Source: Thinopyrum elongatum
Lineage: Eukaryota; Streptophyta; Magnoliopsida; Poales; Poaceae
Length of the DNA: 64,000 bases
NCBI GenBank assembly: GCA_011799875.1
Contig: CM022302.1
Coordinates: 56,337,599 to 56,401,598, forward strand
Direction of reading: 5' to 3'
Shown here piece by piece: positions 22,278 through 33,605 of this stretch (the first letter of the stretch is position 1; each line of letters opens with the position of its first letter). A program made the position numbers and the translations under genes. Below the pieces are notes generated by a model. That model searched no databases and was not told the origin of the DNA. It saw only the letters and a list, made by a program, of their open reading frames with translations.

Positions 22278-23914
22278 TGATACGTCTCCAACGTATCTAT
22301 AATTTTTGCTTGTTCCATGCTGTTATATTATCATTCTTGGATGTTTTACAATCATTTTATAGCAACTTTATATCATTTTTTGGGACTAAAATATTGACAT
22401 AGTGCCCAGTGCCAGTTGTTTTTTTTTGGGCTTGCTTTTTACATCGCAGAAAATCAATACCAAACGGAGTCCAAACGCAGCGAAATTTTTGGAGATTTTT
22501 TCTGGACCAGAAGACACCCTGTGGGCCAAAGAAGTACCAGAGGGGAGCTCCGAGGGCAGCACAACCCACCAGGGCGTGCCTGGGGGCCCAAGCGCGCCCA
22601 GGTGGGTTGCGCCCACGTCGGTGGCCTCCCGCACCGCCTCTTCGCCCTATAAATTCCCAAATATTCCAAAAACCCTCGGGGTAACCCTAGATCAGAAGTT
22701 CCGCCGCCGCAAGCCTCTGTAGCAAAAAAAAACCAATCTAGACCCCGTTCCGGCACCCTGCCGGAGGGGGAGATCATCACCGGTGGCCATCTTCATCATC
22801 CCGTCGGCCACCATGATGAGGAGGGAGTAGTCCACCCTCGGGGCTGAGGGTTTGTACCAGTAGCTATGTGTTTAATCTCTCTCTCGTGTTCTTGAGATGG
22901 CACAATCTTGATGTATCGCGGGCTTTGTTAATATAGTCGGATCATATGGTGTTTTCCCCTCTCTATCTTGTTGTGAATTGAGTTTTCCCTTTGAGATTTC
23001 GTTCTTATCGGATTGAATACTTTTATGGATTTGAGAAAACTTTATGTATGTCTTGCTATGTATACCCCTGGTGACAATGGGGTATCATATTGATTCACTT
23101 GGTATATGTTTTGGCACTCAACTCGCGGATTCCCAAGGTGACATTGGGGTAATCTATGCATAGGGGTTGATGCACGTTCTTGTCTTTGTTTCTCCGGTAG
23201 AAATCATGGGGCACTCATTGAGGTTCTTTTTGTTGGATTGAGTATTATGAATCTGAATTTGCTGTGGTGTTATTTTAGTACGAACTCTTGATAGACCGAT
23301 CCGAAAGAATGACTTGTGTTATTTTAGTATGAACTCCTGATAGATCGATCGGAAAGAATAACTTAGTGTTATTTTAGTACGAACTCTTGGATAGATCGAT
23401 CGGAAAGAATAGCTACAAACAATTTCTTCTTATGTTCTCCGCTAGATAGGAACTTTGGAGTGATTCTTCATCGCACTTTGAGGGATGGTTATATGATCCA
23501 ATTAGATTAGCATTGTTGAGAGATTGCACTAGTGAAAGTACGGACCCTAGGCCACATTTTCAAGCATTGCAATACCATTTGTGCTCTATTTTATCAATTG
23601 CTACCTTGCTGTTTTTTATTGTTCCTATTACAAAAATCAATATCTACTATCCATATTACACTTGTATCACCATCTCTTCGCCGAACTAGTGCACCTATAC
23701 AATTTACCATTGTATTTGGTGTGTTGGGGACACAAGAGACTTTTTATTATTTGGTTGCGGGGTTGTTTGGGAGAGACCATCTTCATGCTATGCCTCCCAC
23801 GGATTGATAAACCTTAGGTCATCCACTTGAGGGAAAATTGCTACTGTCCTACAAAACTCTGCGCTTGGAGGACCAACACGAGTCTACAAGAATAAAGTTG
23901 CATAGTAGACATCA
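22278..23914 (+). mobile_element. LTR d (5' LTR of the inner element)
   Basis: Complete, 1637 bp, TG...CA. It is the inner variant (TATAATTTTTGCTTGTTCCA). TATAAAT lies at 22648. It has three tandem copies (about 23270-23410) of the 48-bp TTTTAGTACGAACTC... unit, against two in the outer and middle LTRs. Confidence 0.9.
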
Positions 23915-23924
23915 AGCTCTTTTC

Positions 23925-23942
23925 TGGCGCCGTTGCCGGGGA
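23925..23942 (+). promoter_or_regulatory. Primer-binding site (tRNA-Asp type)
   Basis: A perfect TGGCGCCGTTGCCGGGGA lies 10 bp after LTR d. Confidence 0.85.
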
Positions 23943-24038
23943 GGTGAGTGCTTGTAGGTATATCTTTAGATCTTGCAATCGAATCTTTTAGTTTCTTGTT
24001 TTATCACTAGTTTGGTTTGTAAAAGAAAACTAAAAAAA

Positions 24039-25028
24039 ATGGAATTAAGGTTGCATCATATTGTTCATCTTTATAATGTCTTTCGTGAAAATGATGGAAA
24101 GGAAAATTGTGCTCAATTGATAGAGGAAGAATTCTATAAAATGTTTGACAAAAAATCTTTGAATGATGAGCATGATTGCAATGTTGTTGATATGAACTCT
24201 TTGAATATCCATGATGCTAATGATATGCAAAGCTACAAGCTTGGGGATGCTATATTTGATGAAGATGATATTTTTGCTCCCCCAAGTTTTGATGTGAAAA
24301 TTTATTATGATGAAAGCATGCCTCCTAGTTATGATGATAAAAGTGGGTTTGGAAGAGTGTCAACTCTAGGAAGTAATGATCCCACTATTTTGGAGGGTGT
24401 TGAATCTTATTTCCATAATTATGTAAGTGGATTTGGAGAGGTCATGACTTTATTTAGTGATGAATCCACTATTTTGAAGAGGTTCCAATTGATTATGACA
24501 ACAAAGTTGCTACCTATGATGATTATGGTGATGACATGTATGCTATATTGAATAATGATAACCATGAAACTTGTCATCATGATTTTAATTTCCAATCACA
24601 TGATAGTTATTTTTGTTGAGTTTGCTCCCACCACTATGAATGTGAATAAATTTGCTTATGTGGAGAGTAATAAAATTTCTATGCTTATGGATCATGAAAA
24701 GAATGCTTTGTGTGATAGTTATATTATTGAATTCATTCATGATGCTACTGAAAATTATTATGAGAGAGGAACACATGCTTCCACATATTGCAGTAATATC
24801 AACTTTCCTCTCTTTATGTTGAAAGTTTTGAAGTTGCACTTGTTTTGTCTTCCTATGCTAGTTGATTGTTGTTCCCATAAGTTGCTTCCTCACAAAATCC
24901 CTATGCATAGGAAGTGGGTTAGGCTTAAATGTGCTATTCATATGCTTCATGGTGCTCCCTTTATGTTTCAATTATTATCTTTTATGCGAGCATCATTGAA
25001 ATCATCATGCCTACCTAAAAGGCATTAA
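24039..25028 (+). pseudogene. Acidic retroelement ORF, copy in I4
   Basis: The start MELRLHHIVHLYNVFRENDG is at 24039. It reads through YKLGDAIFDEDDIFAPPSFD and TLFSDESTIL, then a one-base loss near 24475 shifts the frame (stop at 24551). The C-terminal half resumes in the next frame: VEFAPTTMNVNKFAYVESNK, EFIHDATENYYERG, KIPMHRKWVRLKC, MFQLLSFM. The usual stop after FM is changed (TGTGAG to TGCGAG), extending it to 25028. One frameshift separates it from a roughly 300-residue product. Confidence 0.6.
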
Positions 25029-28000
25029 AGAAAAGCGCTTGTTGGGAGACAACCCAACATTTACCCCTACTGTTTTGGTGTTTTCACATGATTAGGCTAC
25101 TGTATTAATCATGTTTTATAGGTTTTGTTTCAATAAAGTGCCAAGTAAAGCCTTTGGGATAGTGTGGATGATAGTTGACTTGATTCTGTGCGAAAACAGA
25201 AACTTTTGCGTCCAGTACAGCAATTCCTATCTTTTACTGGAAGGGGATTTTTTTTTAATTTTTTACAGTTGATGGGTATACGAATTTTCTAAGTTGTCCT
25301 AATTTTACATAATATTTGGAGTTACAGAAGTATGACCTTAATTCAGATCTTTACGTACTGTTCTGTTTTTGACAGATTCTGGTTTCAATGCATAGTTTGC
25401 TTGTTTTATGGTTTCTATGGCTTATATTTCTTAATATAAATTGTGGAAATTGTATAGTACAGTAGTAATTGTGTGAGAACAATTATGAATCTTATCTTGA
25501 CAGTACCAAAGTGAATGATCTTTCTTTATCATACTAACCCATCTCACGAAGTTTCGTTAAGTTTTGTGTGATTGAAGTTTTCAAGTTTTGGGTGAGATAT
25601 CGATATGAGGAGAATAAGGAGTGACAAGACCCTAAGCTTGGGGATTCCCAAGGCACCCCCAAGGTAATATTCAAGGAAGATCCAAGCAACTAAGCTTGGG
25701 GATGCCCCGGAAGGCATCCCCTCTTTCGTCTTCAACATTATCGGTAACCTCACTTGGAGCTATATTTTCATTCGTCACATGATATGAGTTTTGCTTGGAG
25801 CGTCATTTTATTTTACTAAGATTTGCTTGCTGTTATTTGGAATAATGTTTTGTATCTTTTACTTTAATAAAAATGTCAAGTATAGCCTTTGCCTTGCTTA
25901 TTTTGCAAGTATATGAGTTGCTGTTTCAAAACAGAAAGTTTATCGCTGTTGCAAAAATTCTCCAGAAAAGTCAGAATGTGATAAAATGTTGAAATGTTTT
26001 GCACAATAAGCTATGATAAGTTTTATACAGTTTGCTAAATTTTCCAAAATTTTGGAGTTAGGGAAGTATGAAGAATATTGCACTCTTTATAGACTGTCCT
26101 GTTTAGACAGATTGCTGTTATATTTGCATTGTTTGCATATGTTTGCTTGTTTAATGATTCTATTTTAGGATAGGAGTATTAAATATGCAGAGGCATTTAG
26201 TATGCAATGTTAAATAATAATTTTAGTGTTTTGCTACACTAAAGAATGATAAGGTTTTGCATTGATTTATACTAACTTATCTCACGAGTTCTTGTTGAGT
26301 TTTGTGTGGATGAAGTTTTTAAGATTTAGGGAAACCATGATATAAAGGAATTAAGGAGACACAAAAGCTCAAGCTTGGGGATGCCCAACGCATCCCAATA
26401 TAATATTTCAAGAAGTCTCAAGCATCTAAGCTTGGGGATGCCCCTGTAGGCATCCCACCTTTCTTCATCAACAATTATCGGTTAGTCTCGGTTGAGCCTA
26501 AGTTTTTGCTTCTTCACATGATGTGTGCTATTCTCAGAATGTCATTTAATTTTTGTTTTGCTTGCTGTTTTAATAAAATACTTAGATCTGAAAGTTTTTT
26601 TTTAAATAAGAGAGAGTCCTCACATAGCTACCCATTTACTTAACTACTCGCATGATCTTCACTTATATCTTTTTGGCGTAGTTTGTCATTTGCTCTAGTG
26701 CTTCACTTATATCTTTTTGAGCACGGTGTGCTTTATTATTTTTGAAGAAATTCTCTCATGATTCACTTATATTATTTTGAGAGAAGAAAATTTTTATGCT
26801 CATGTTCTTCACCTAGATTTGTTTGAGCTATCAAAAGTAACACATTAAACTAGTCCCAAAGTGATAGATATTCGAGAGGGATATAATAAAAACTTTCATG
26901 AAGATCATTGGACAAAATAAACTTGATTCCTTGCAATATTTTTGCGATATGATGATATAATATGTGAGTCATGTTGATGAGTAATTATGCTTTGGTAAGA
27001 ATATTGATGTTAAGTTTTGTGATTCCCTATGCAAGCACGAAAGTCAATAGTTATGCAATGAAATTATATCCTACTTGTGGTGCATTATTCGGTGTTAGTT
27101 ATGCTTAATGCTTGCTTATGAGATTTTTCGTTTTTTGGTTCGATGCTTCTTAATCTTTTGCTAGCCTTCATTTGCACTAAGTATGATCACTACTTGTGCA
27201 TCCAAAATCCTTAAACCAGTTTTGCCATATGAGTCCACTATACCTACCTATATGCGGTATTTCCGTGCCGTTCTAAGCAAATTTGTATGTGCCATCTCTA
27301 ATTTTAAAAATAAATTTCTCTTTTGTGTGCTCGTACCGCTCATGAAATGGTAGGGGGTGGCTGATATTTTTCCATGCTAGATGTGTTATTCTCAAGATGA
27401 GTGTTTATTCACTTGTCATTGCACGAGAGTACGGCAAAGGTATTAGGGATGCCCAGTCCCGAAATGAAAAATGAATTTACTTTATGTTGTCAAATAATAA
27501 ATTCCTTGGAAAGTGTTGGTATGGACGGCACCCATGGATTCGGTTAGCCGTGGAATGTGAAAGTATGGTGGAAAAAGGAATAAACTTTATTTTTTATTTG
27601 GGAACCGCCTATGATATATCTAGCATGAAAAGTATTGGGAACTACTCGATCATTTTCGTTGACAGGAAAGGCATGCCACCCAAAATGTTTTATCTCTTAA
27701 TTTTTCCCTTTGAGCTCTGGCACCTCTACAAATCCCTACTTCCCTCTGCGAAGGGCCTTTCTTTTTAACTTTATGCAATTTTTATTTTTATTCGAGTCTC
27801 CATCTTCTCTTATAAAGCACCAACTAAGGGGCACTATGATCGTACTTGAGCATTGGATGTACGTAATATGTGAGTGTGTTTCATGAATGAATCAATGATT
27901 GAGCACAATAGGCTAGGGATAACTTGCTTTAGTGTTGATATTTTGAAAGACATGTTTGTTTGTTGATATGCTTGAGTATTGAAATCTTCATGTCAAAACT

Positions 28001-28138
28001 AGACTATTGCTTTGAATCATATAAAAGTCCAAATGTCCATGCTACAAAAGAAAAGAATATGTGATGAACATGTTAGGCATCATTCCACATCAGAAATTCT
28101 GTTTTTATCATTTACCTACTCGAGGACGAGTAGGAATT

Positions 28139-28152
28139 AAGCTTGGGGATGC
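28139..28152 (+). promoter_or_regulatory. Polypurine tract before LTR e
   Basis: AAGCTTGGGGATGC abuts LTR e, preceded by CTCGAGGACGAGTAGGAATT as at LTRs b and f. Confidence 0.75.
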
Positions 28153-29834
28153 TGATATGTCTCCAACATATCTATAATTTTTGCTTGTTCCATGCTGTTA
28201 TATTATCATTCTTGGATGTTTTACAATCATTTTATAGCAACTTTATATCATTTTTTGGGACTAACCTATTGACATAGTGCCCAGTGCCAGTTGTTTTTTT
28301 TTTGCATGCTTTTTACATCGCAGAAAATCAATACCAAACAGAGTCCAAACGCAACAAAACTTTTTTGAGATTTTTTCTGGACTAGAAGACACCCGGTGGG
28401 CCAAAGAAGTACCAGAGGGGAGCTTCGAGGGGAGCACAACCCACCAGGGCGCACCTGGGGACCCAGGCACGCCCAGGTGGGTTGTGCCCACCTCGGTGGC
28501 CTCCCGCACCGCCTCTTCGCCCTATAAATTCCCAAATATTCCAGAAACCCTCAAGGTAACCCTAGATCAGAAGTTCCGCTGCCGCAAGCCTCTGTAGCCA
28601 TGAAAAACCAATCTAGACCCTGTCGCAAGCCTGTGTAGCCACGAAAAACCAATCTAGACCCCGTTCCGGCACCCTGCCGAAGGGGGAGATCATCATCGGT
28701 GGCCATCTTCATCATCCCGGCGGCCACCATGATGAGGAGGGAGTAGTCCACCCTCGGGGCTGAGGGTTTGTACCAGTCGCTATGTGTTTAATCTCTCTCT
28801 CTCTCGTGTTCTTGAGATGGCAGGATCTTGATGTATCGCGGGCTTTGTTAATATACTCGGATCATATGGTGTTTTCCCCTCTCTATCTTGTTGTGAATTG
28901 TGTTTTCCCTTTGTGATTTCATTCTTATCGGATTGAATACTTTTATGGATTTGAGAACACTTTATGTATGTCTTGCTATGTATAACCCTGGTGACAATGG
29001 GGTATCATATTGATTCACTTGATACATGTTTTGGCCCTCAACTCGCGGATTCCCGAGGTGACATTGGGGTAATCTATGCATAGGGGTTGATGCACGTTCT
29101 TGTCTTTGTTTCTCCGGTAGAAACCTTGGGGCACTCTTTGAGGTTCTTTGTGTTGGATTGAGTATTATGAATCTGAATTTGCTTTGGTGTTATTTTAGTA
29201 CGAACTCTTGATAGATCGATCGGAAAGAATGACTTGTGTTATTTTAGTACGAACTCCTGATAGATCGACCAGAAAGAATAACTTGGTGTTATTTTAGTAC
29301 GAACTCTTGGATAGATCGATCAGAAAGAATAGCTACAAACAATTTCTACTTATGTTCTCCGCTAGATAGGAACTTTGGAGTGATTCTTCATCGCACTATG
29401 AGGGATGGTTATATGATTCAATTAGATTAGCATTGTTGAGAGATTGCACTAGTGAAAGTACGGACCCTAGGCCTCATTTTCAAGCATTGCAATACCGTTT
29501 GTGCTCCGTTTTATCAATTAGTACCTTGCGGTTTTTTATTGTTCCTATTACAAAAATCAATATCTACTATCCATATTACACTTGTATCACCATCTCTTCG
29601 CTGAACTAGTGCACCTATACAATTTACCATTGTATTTGGTGTGTTGGGGACACAAGAGACTTTTTATTATTTGGTTGCAGGGTTGTTTGAGAGAGACCAT
29701 CTTCATCCTACGCCTCCCACGGATTGATAAACCTTAGGTCATCCACTTGAGGGGAAATTGCTACTGTCCTACAAAACTCTGCGCTTGGAGGCCCAACACG
29801 AGTCTACAAGAATAAAGTTGTGTAGTAGACATCA
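28153..29834 (+). mobile_element. LTR e (3' LTR of the inner element)
   Basis: Complete, 1682 bp. It is the inner variant like d, with three 48-bp units at about 29185-29330 and TATAAAT at 28523. It differs from d partly by a local duplication around 28610-28665 (CGCAAGCCT...ACCAATCTAGACCC twice), which accounts for most of the extra length. It is followed directly by CTTGA and segment I5 with no primer site, confirming the element end. Confidence 0.9.
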
Positions 29835-31030
29835 CTTGACAATCACAATATTGGTCATACAAGCAATTCATGAATGATTAGTATAAGGAAGAGAACTTTC
29901 ACATACAAATAAATTATCTTGGACATCTTCTATGATTGTGAATACCCATTAATTATTTTCAAACTTGAGCAAATTAGTTGAAGTTGGATAAGGAAGACAA
30001 AGTAATGAGTTATGTTTGGGTATATTTGCATAGAAGTTATATTGTCATGGATCCTCCAACATGTGGTGTTTGCCTAGGATCTTTTGCTAGCCAAAAATTC
30101 GTACTAAGTAGAGATACTACTTGTGCATCCAAAAACCATTAAACCCAGTTTCTTGCCATGAGTGTTCACCATACCTACCTATGGATTGAATAAGATCCGT
30201 CAAGTAAGTTCTGATCGGTGCATAAAGCAATAAAAATTTCTCCTAAATATGTTTGATCTTTTATTGTAAGGGAAAATTGAGCATTGTACGAACTTGTGAT
30301 GGCAAAGTAATAAAAGCGACGGACTGCAAAATAAAGGTTGCTATCATAAGGGGCAATCTAACGTGATGTTCCTTTGCATTAAGACCTAGGGCATCCAAAT
30401 AAAAAGCGCATGACAACCTCTGCTTCCCTCTGCGAAGGGCCTATCTTTTACTTTTCGGTATTTACTTTTATGCAAGAATCAATAGAATGCATTCTCATTT
30501 CAACCTCAATTATTCTCTAGTTGGCAAGCATCATGTGGTGGGGAAAGATCTAGGCACATATGACCAGTCAAATATATTTGATCATAATTTATTATTGTTG
30601 ACAATTATCTCTATGATAAATGAGTTGGGAGGTGAAATATTAAGCCCCTATCTTTCTCTGTGTTCGATGGATGTCATTTGTTCTAAGAATATGCTTTGAG
30701 TACTAGCAATCATAGAAGACTATATGATGATTGAGTATGTGGAGCTCTTACTTAGAGTCTGTTGAATAAGTTGAATTGCAATTGTTTGTTGACTAAGAAT
30801 ATAGGTTGTTGAGTTCCAAGAGAATTCATTGTTTGAACCTGAACATGTGAATTGGTTGCTACTTTAACATGAGAAATTGTATGAGAAAGAATTGATGTTA
30901 TGATGCTAGGAAAAGTAATTGAAATTATCATTGATCAAACTTATGCACTTTGCTAGCATTCACGGTTCATAAATTATTTCTTTTGTCATTTACCTACTCG
31001 AGGACGAGTAGGAATTAAGCTTGGGGATGC
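29835..31030 (+). mobile_element. Internal segment I5 (middle element, right of the inner insertion)
   Basis: It begins with the right copy of CTTGA (29835-29839) and continues the internal sequence interrupted at 22277, reaching the polypurine tract before LTR f. A short frame at 30487-30699 (MHSHFNLNYSLVGKHHVVGK) recurs in I1 and I6, but its conservation is at nucleotide level throughout and I do not count it as a gene. Confidence 0.85.
31017..31030 (+). promoter_or_regulatory. Polypurine tract before LTR f
   Basis: AAGCTTGGGGATGC abuts the TG of LTR f. Confidence 0.75.
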
Positions 31031-32723
31031 TGATACGTCTCCAACGTATCTATAATTTATGAAGTATTCATGTTGTTTTATTATCATTCGTGGATGTTTT
31101 ACAATCATTTTATAGCAACTTTATAACATTTTTTGTGACTAACCTACTGACATAGTGCCCAGTGGCAGTTGCTATTTTTTGCTTGCTTTTTACATCGCAG
31201 AAAATCAATACCAAACGGAGTCCAAACGCAGCGTAACTTTTTGGAGAATTTTTATGGACCAGAAGACACAACTTGGGCCAAAGAAGTACCAGAGGGGTGC
31301 CCCGAGGGGGAAACAATCCACCAGGGCGCGCCTGGCCCCAGGCGCACCCTGGTGGGTTGTGCCCACCTCGGTGGCCTCCCGCACCGCCTCTTCGCCCTAT
31401 AAATTGCCAAATATTCCAAAAACCCTCGGGGTAACCATAGATCGGAAGTTTCGCCGCCGCAAGCCTCTGTAGCCATGAAAAACCAATCTAGACCCCGTTC
31501 CGGCACCCTGCCGAAGGGGGAAATCGTCACCGGTGGCCATCTTCATCATCCCGGCGGCCACCATGATGAGGAGGGAGTAGTCCACCCTCGGGGCTGAGGG
31601 TTTGTACCAGTAGCTATGTGTTTAATTTCTCTCTCTCTTGTGTTCTTGAGATGTCACAATCTTGATGTATCGCGGGCTTTGTTAATATAGTCAGATCATA
31701 TGGTGTTTTCCCCTCTCTATCTTGTGATGAATTTAGTTTCTCCTTTGAGATTTCATTTTATCGGATTGAATACTTTTATGGATTTGAGAACACTTGATGT
31801 ATGTCTTGCTATGAATACCCATGGTGACAATGGGGTACCATATTGATTCACTTGATATGTGTTTTGGCACTCAACTCACGGATTCCCGAGGAGACATTGG
31901 GGTAATCTATGCATTGGGGTTGATGCACGTTCTCATATTTGTTTCTCAGGTAGAAATCTTGGGGCACTCTTTGAGGTTCTTTGTGTTGGATCAAGTATTA
32001 TGAATCTGAAATTGTTTGATGCGTATCGTATAATTAACTAATGGATATTTGTGGTGACATTGGAGTATCTAGGTGACAATAGAGTTGGTTGATGCGTATC
32101 ATATGGTCTTATTTTAGTACGAACTCTTGGATAGATCGAATGGAAAGAATAACTTTTTTTATTTTAGTACGAATTCTTGAATAGATCGAATGGAAAGAAT
32201 AACTTTAAGGTGGTTTCGTACCCTACAAACAATTTCTTCTTATGTTCTCCGCTAGATAAGAACTTTGGGTGATACTTCATCGCACGTTGAGGGAAGATTA
32301 TATGATCCAATTATATTAGCATTGTTGATAGATTGCACTAGTGAAAGTACGGACAATAGGCCTCATTTTCAAGCATTGCAATACCGTTTGTGCTCCATTT
32401 TATCAATTCCTACCTTGCTGTGTTTTATTGTTCCTATTACAAAAATCAATATCTACTATCATTACTACGCTTTTATTACCATCTCTTCGCCGAACTAGTG
32501 CACCTATACAAATTACTATTGTATTTGGTGTGTTGGGGACACAAGAGACTCTTTGTTATTTTGTTGCAGGGTTGTTTGAGAGAGACCATCTTCATCCTAC
32601 GCCTCCCACTGATTGATAAACCTTAGGTCATCCACTTGAGGGAAAATTGCTATTGTCCTACAAAACTCTGCGCTTGGAGGCCCAACACGAGTCTACCAGA
32701 ATAAAGTTGCATAGTAGACATCA
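31031..32723 (+). mobile_element. LTR f (shared central LTR of the middle element)
   Basis: Complete, 1693 bp, middle variant, TATAAAT at 31398. Like LTR b, it has a polypurine tract on the left and a primer site on the right. This makes c-f-g a three-LTR tandem element. Confidence 0.9.
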
Positions 32724-32733
32724 AGCTCTTTTC

Positions 32734-32751
32734 TGGCGCCGTTGTCGGGGA
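32734..32751 (+). promoter_or_regulatory. Primer-binding site (tRNA-Asp type, one mismatch)
   Basis: TGGCGCCGTTGTCGGGGA carries the same mismatch as the site after LTR c. Confidence 0.8.
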
Positions 32752-32849
32752 GGTGAGTGCTTGAAGGTATATCTCTAGATCTTGCAATTGAATCTTTTAA
32801 TTTCTTGTTTTATCACTAGTTTGGTTGGTAAAAGAAAAGTACAAAAAAA

Positions 32850-33605
32850 ATAGAATTGAGGTTGCATCATATTGTTCATCTTTATAATGTCTTTCGTGAA
32901 AATGATGGAAAGAAAAATTATGCTCAATTGATAGAAGAAGAATTTAATAAAATATTTGGCATAAATGATGATCATGATTGCAATGTTGTTGGTATGAATT
33001 CTTTGAATATTCATGATGCTAATGATATGAAAAGCCATAAGCTTGGGGATGCTATGTTTGATCAAGATGATATTTTTAGTCCCCCAAGTTTTTATTAGAA
33101 TATTTACTATGATGAAAGCATGCCTCCTATTGATGATGATTATGGTGATGACATGTATGCTATATTTAATAATGATAACCATGAAACTTGTCATCATGGT
33201 TTTAATTTTCAATCTCATGATAGTTATTTTGTTGAGTTTGCTCCCACTACTATGAATGAGAAATTTTTTGCTTATATGGAGAGTAACAAAATTTTTATAC
33301 TTGTGGATCATGAAAAGAATGCTTTATGTGAAAGTTATATTGTTGAATTCATTCATGATGCCACTGAAAATTATTATGAGAGAGTAACATATGCTTTTAC
33401 ATATCTCAACAATATCAAGTTTTCTCTCTTTATGTTGAAAGTTTTGAAGTTGCACTTGTTTTGCCTTCCTATGCTAGTTGATTCTTGTTCCCATAAGTTG
33501 TTTGCTCACAAAATACCTATGCATAGGAAGTGGGTTAGACTTAAATGTGCTAGTCATATGCTTCATGATGCTCCCGTTATGTTTCAATTCTTATCTTTTA
33601 TGTGA
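32850..33605 (+). pseudogene. Acidic retroelement ORF, copy in I6
   Basis: The start codon is changed to ATA (32850-32852). The frame then reads RLHHIVHLYNVFRENDGK and SHKLGDAMFDQDDIFSPPSF to a stop at 33096-33098. The remainder (33120-33605) stays open to the normal end: VEFAPTTMNEKFFAYMESNK, VEFIHDATENYYERV, KIPMHRKWVRLKC, MFQFLSFM and TGA. The middle SGFG-containing block is absent, as in I3. Confidence 0.6.

Larger units (their letters stand above)
23915..28152 (+). mobile_element. Internal segment I4 (complete internal region of the inner element)
   Basis: At 4.24 kb it is the only apparently full internal region, from primer site to polypurine tract. Coding capacity is limited to the acidic ORF (24039-25028). 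The remaining 3.1 kb is AT-rich non-coding DNA with the hairpin-capable motifs at about 25692-25722 and 26425-26455, and a section at 26720-28100 not shared with I1, I5 or I6 but matching parts of I2 and I7. With no gag-pol the element is non-autonomous. Confidence 0.8.
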
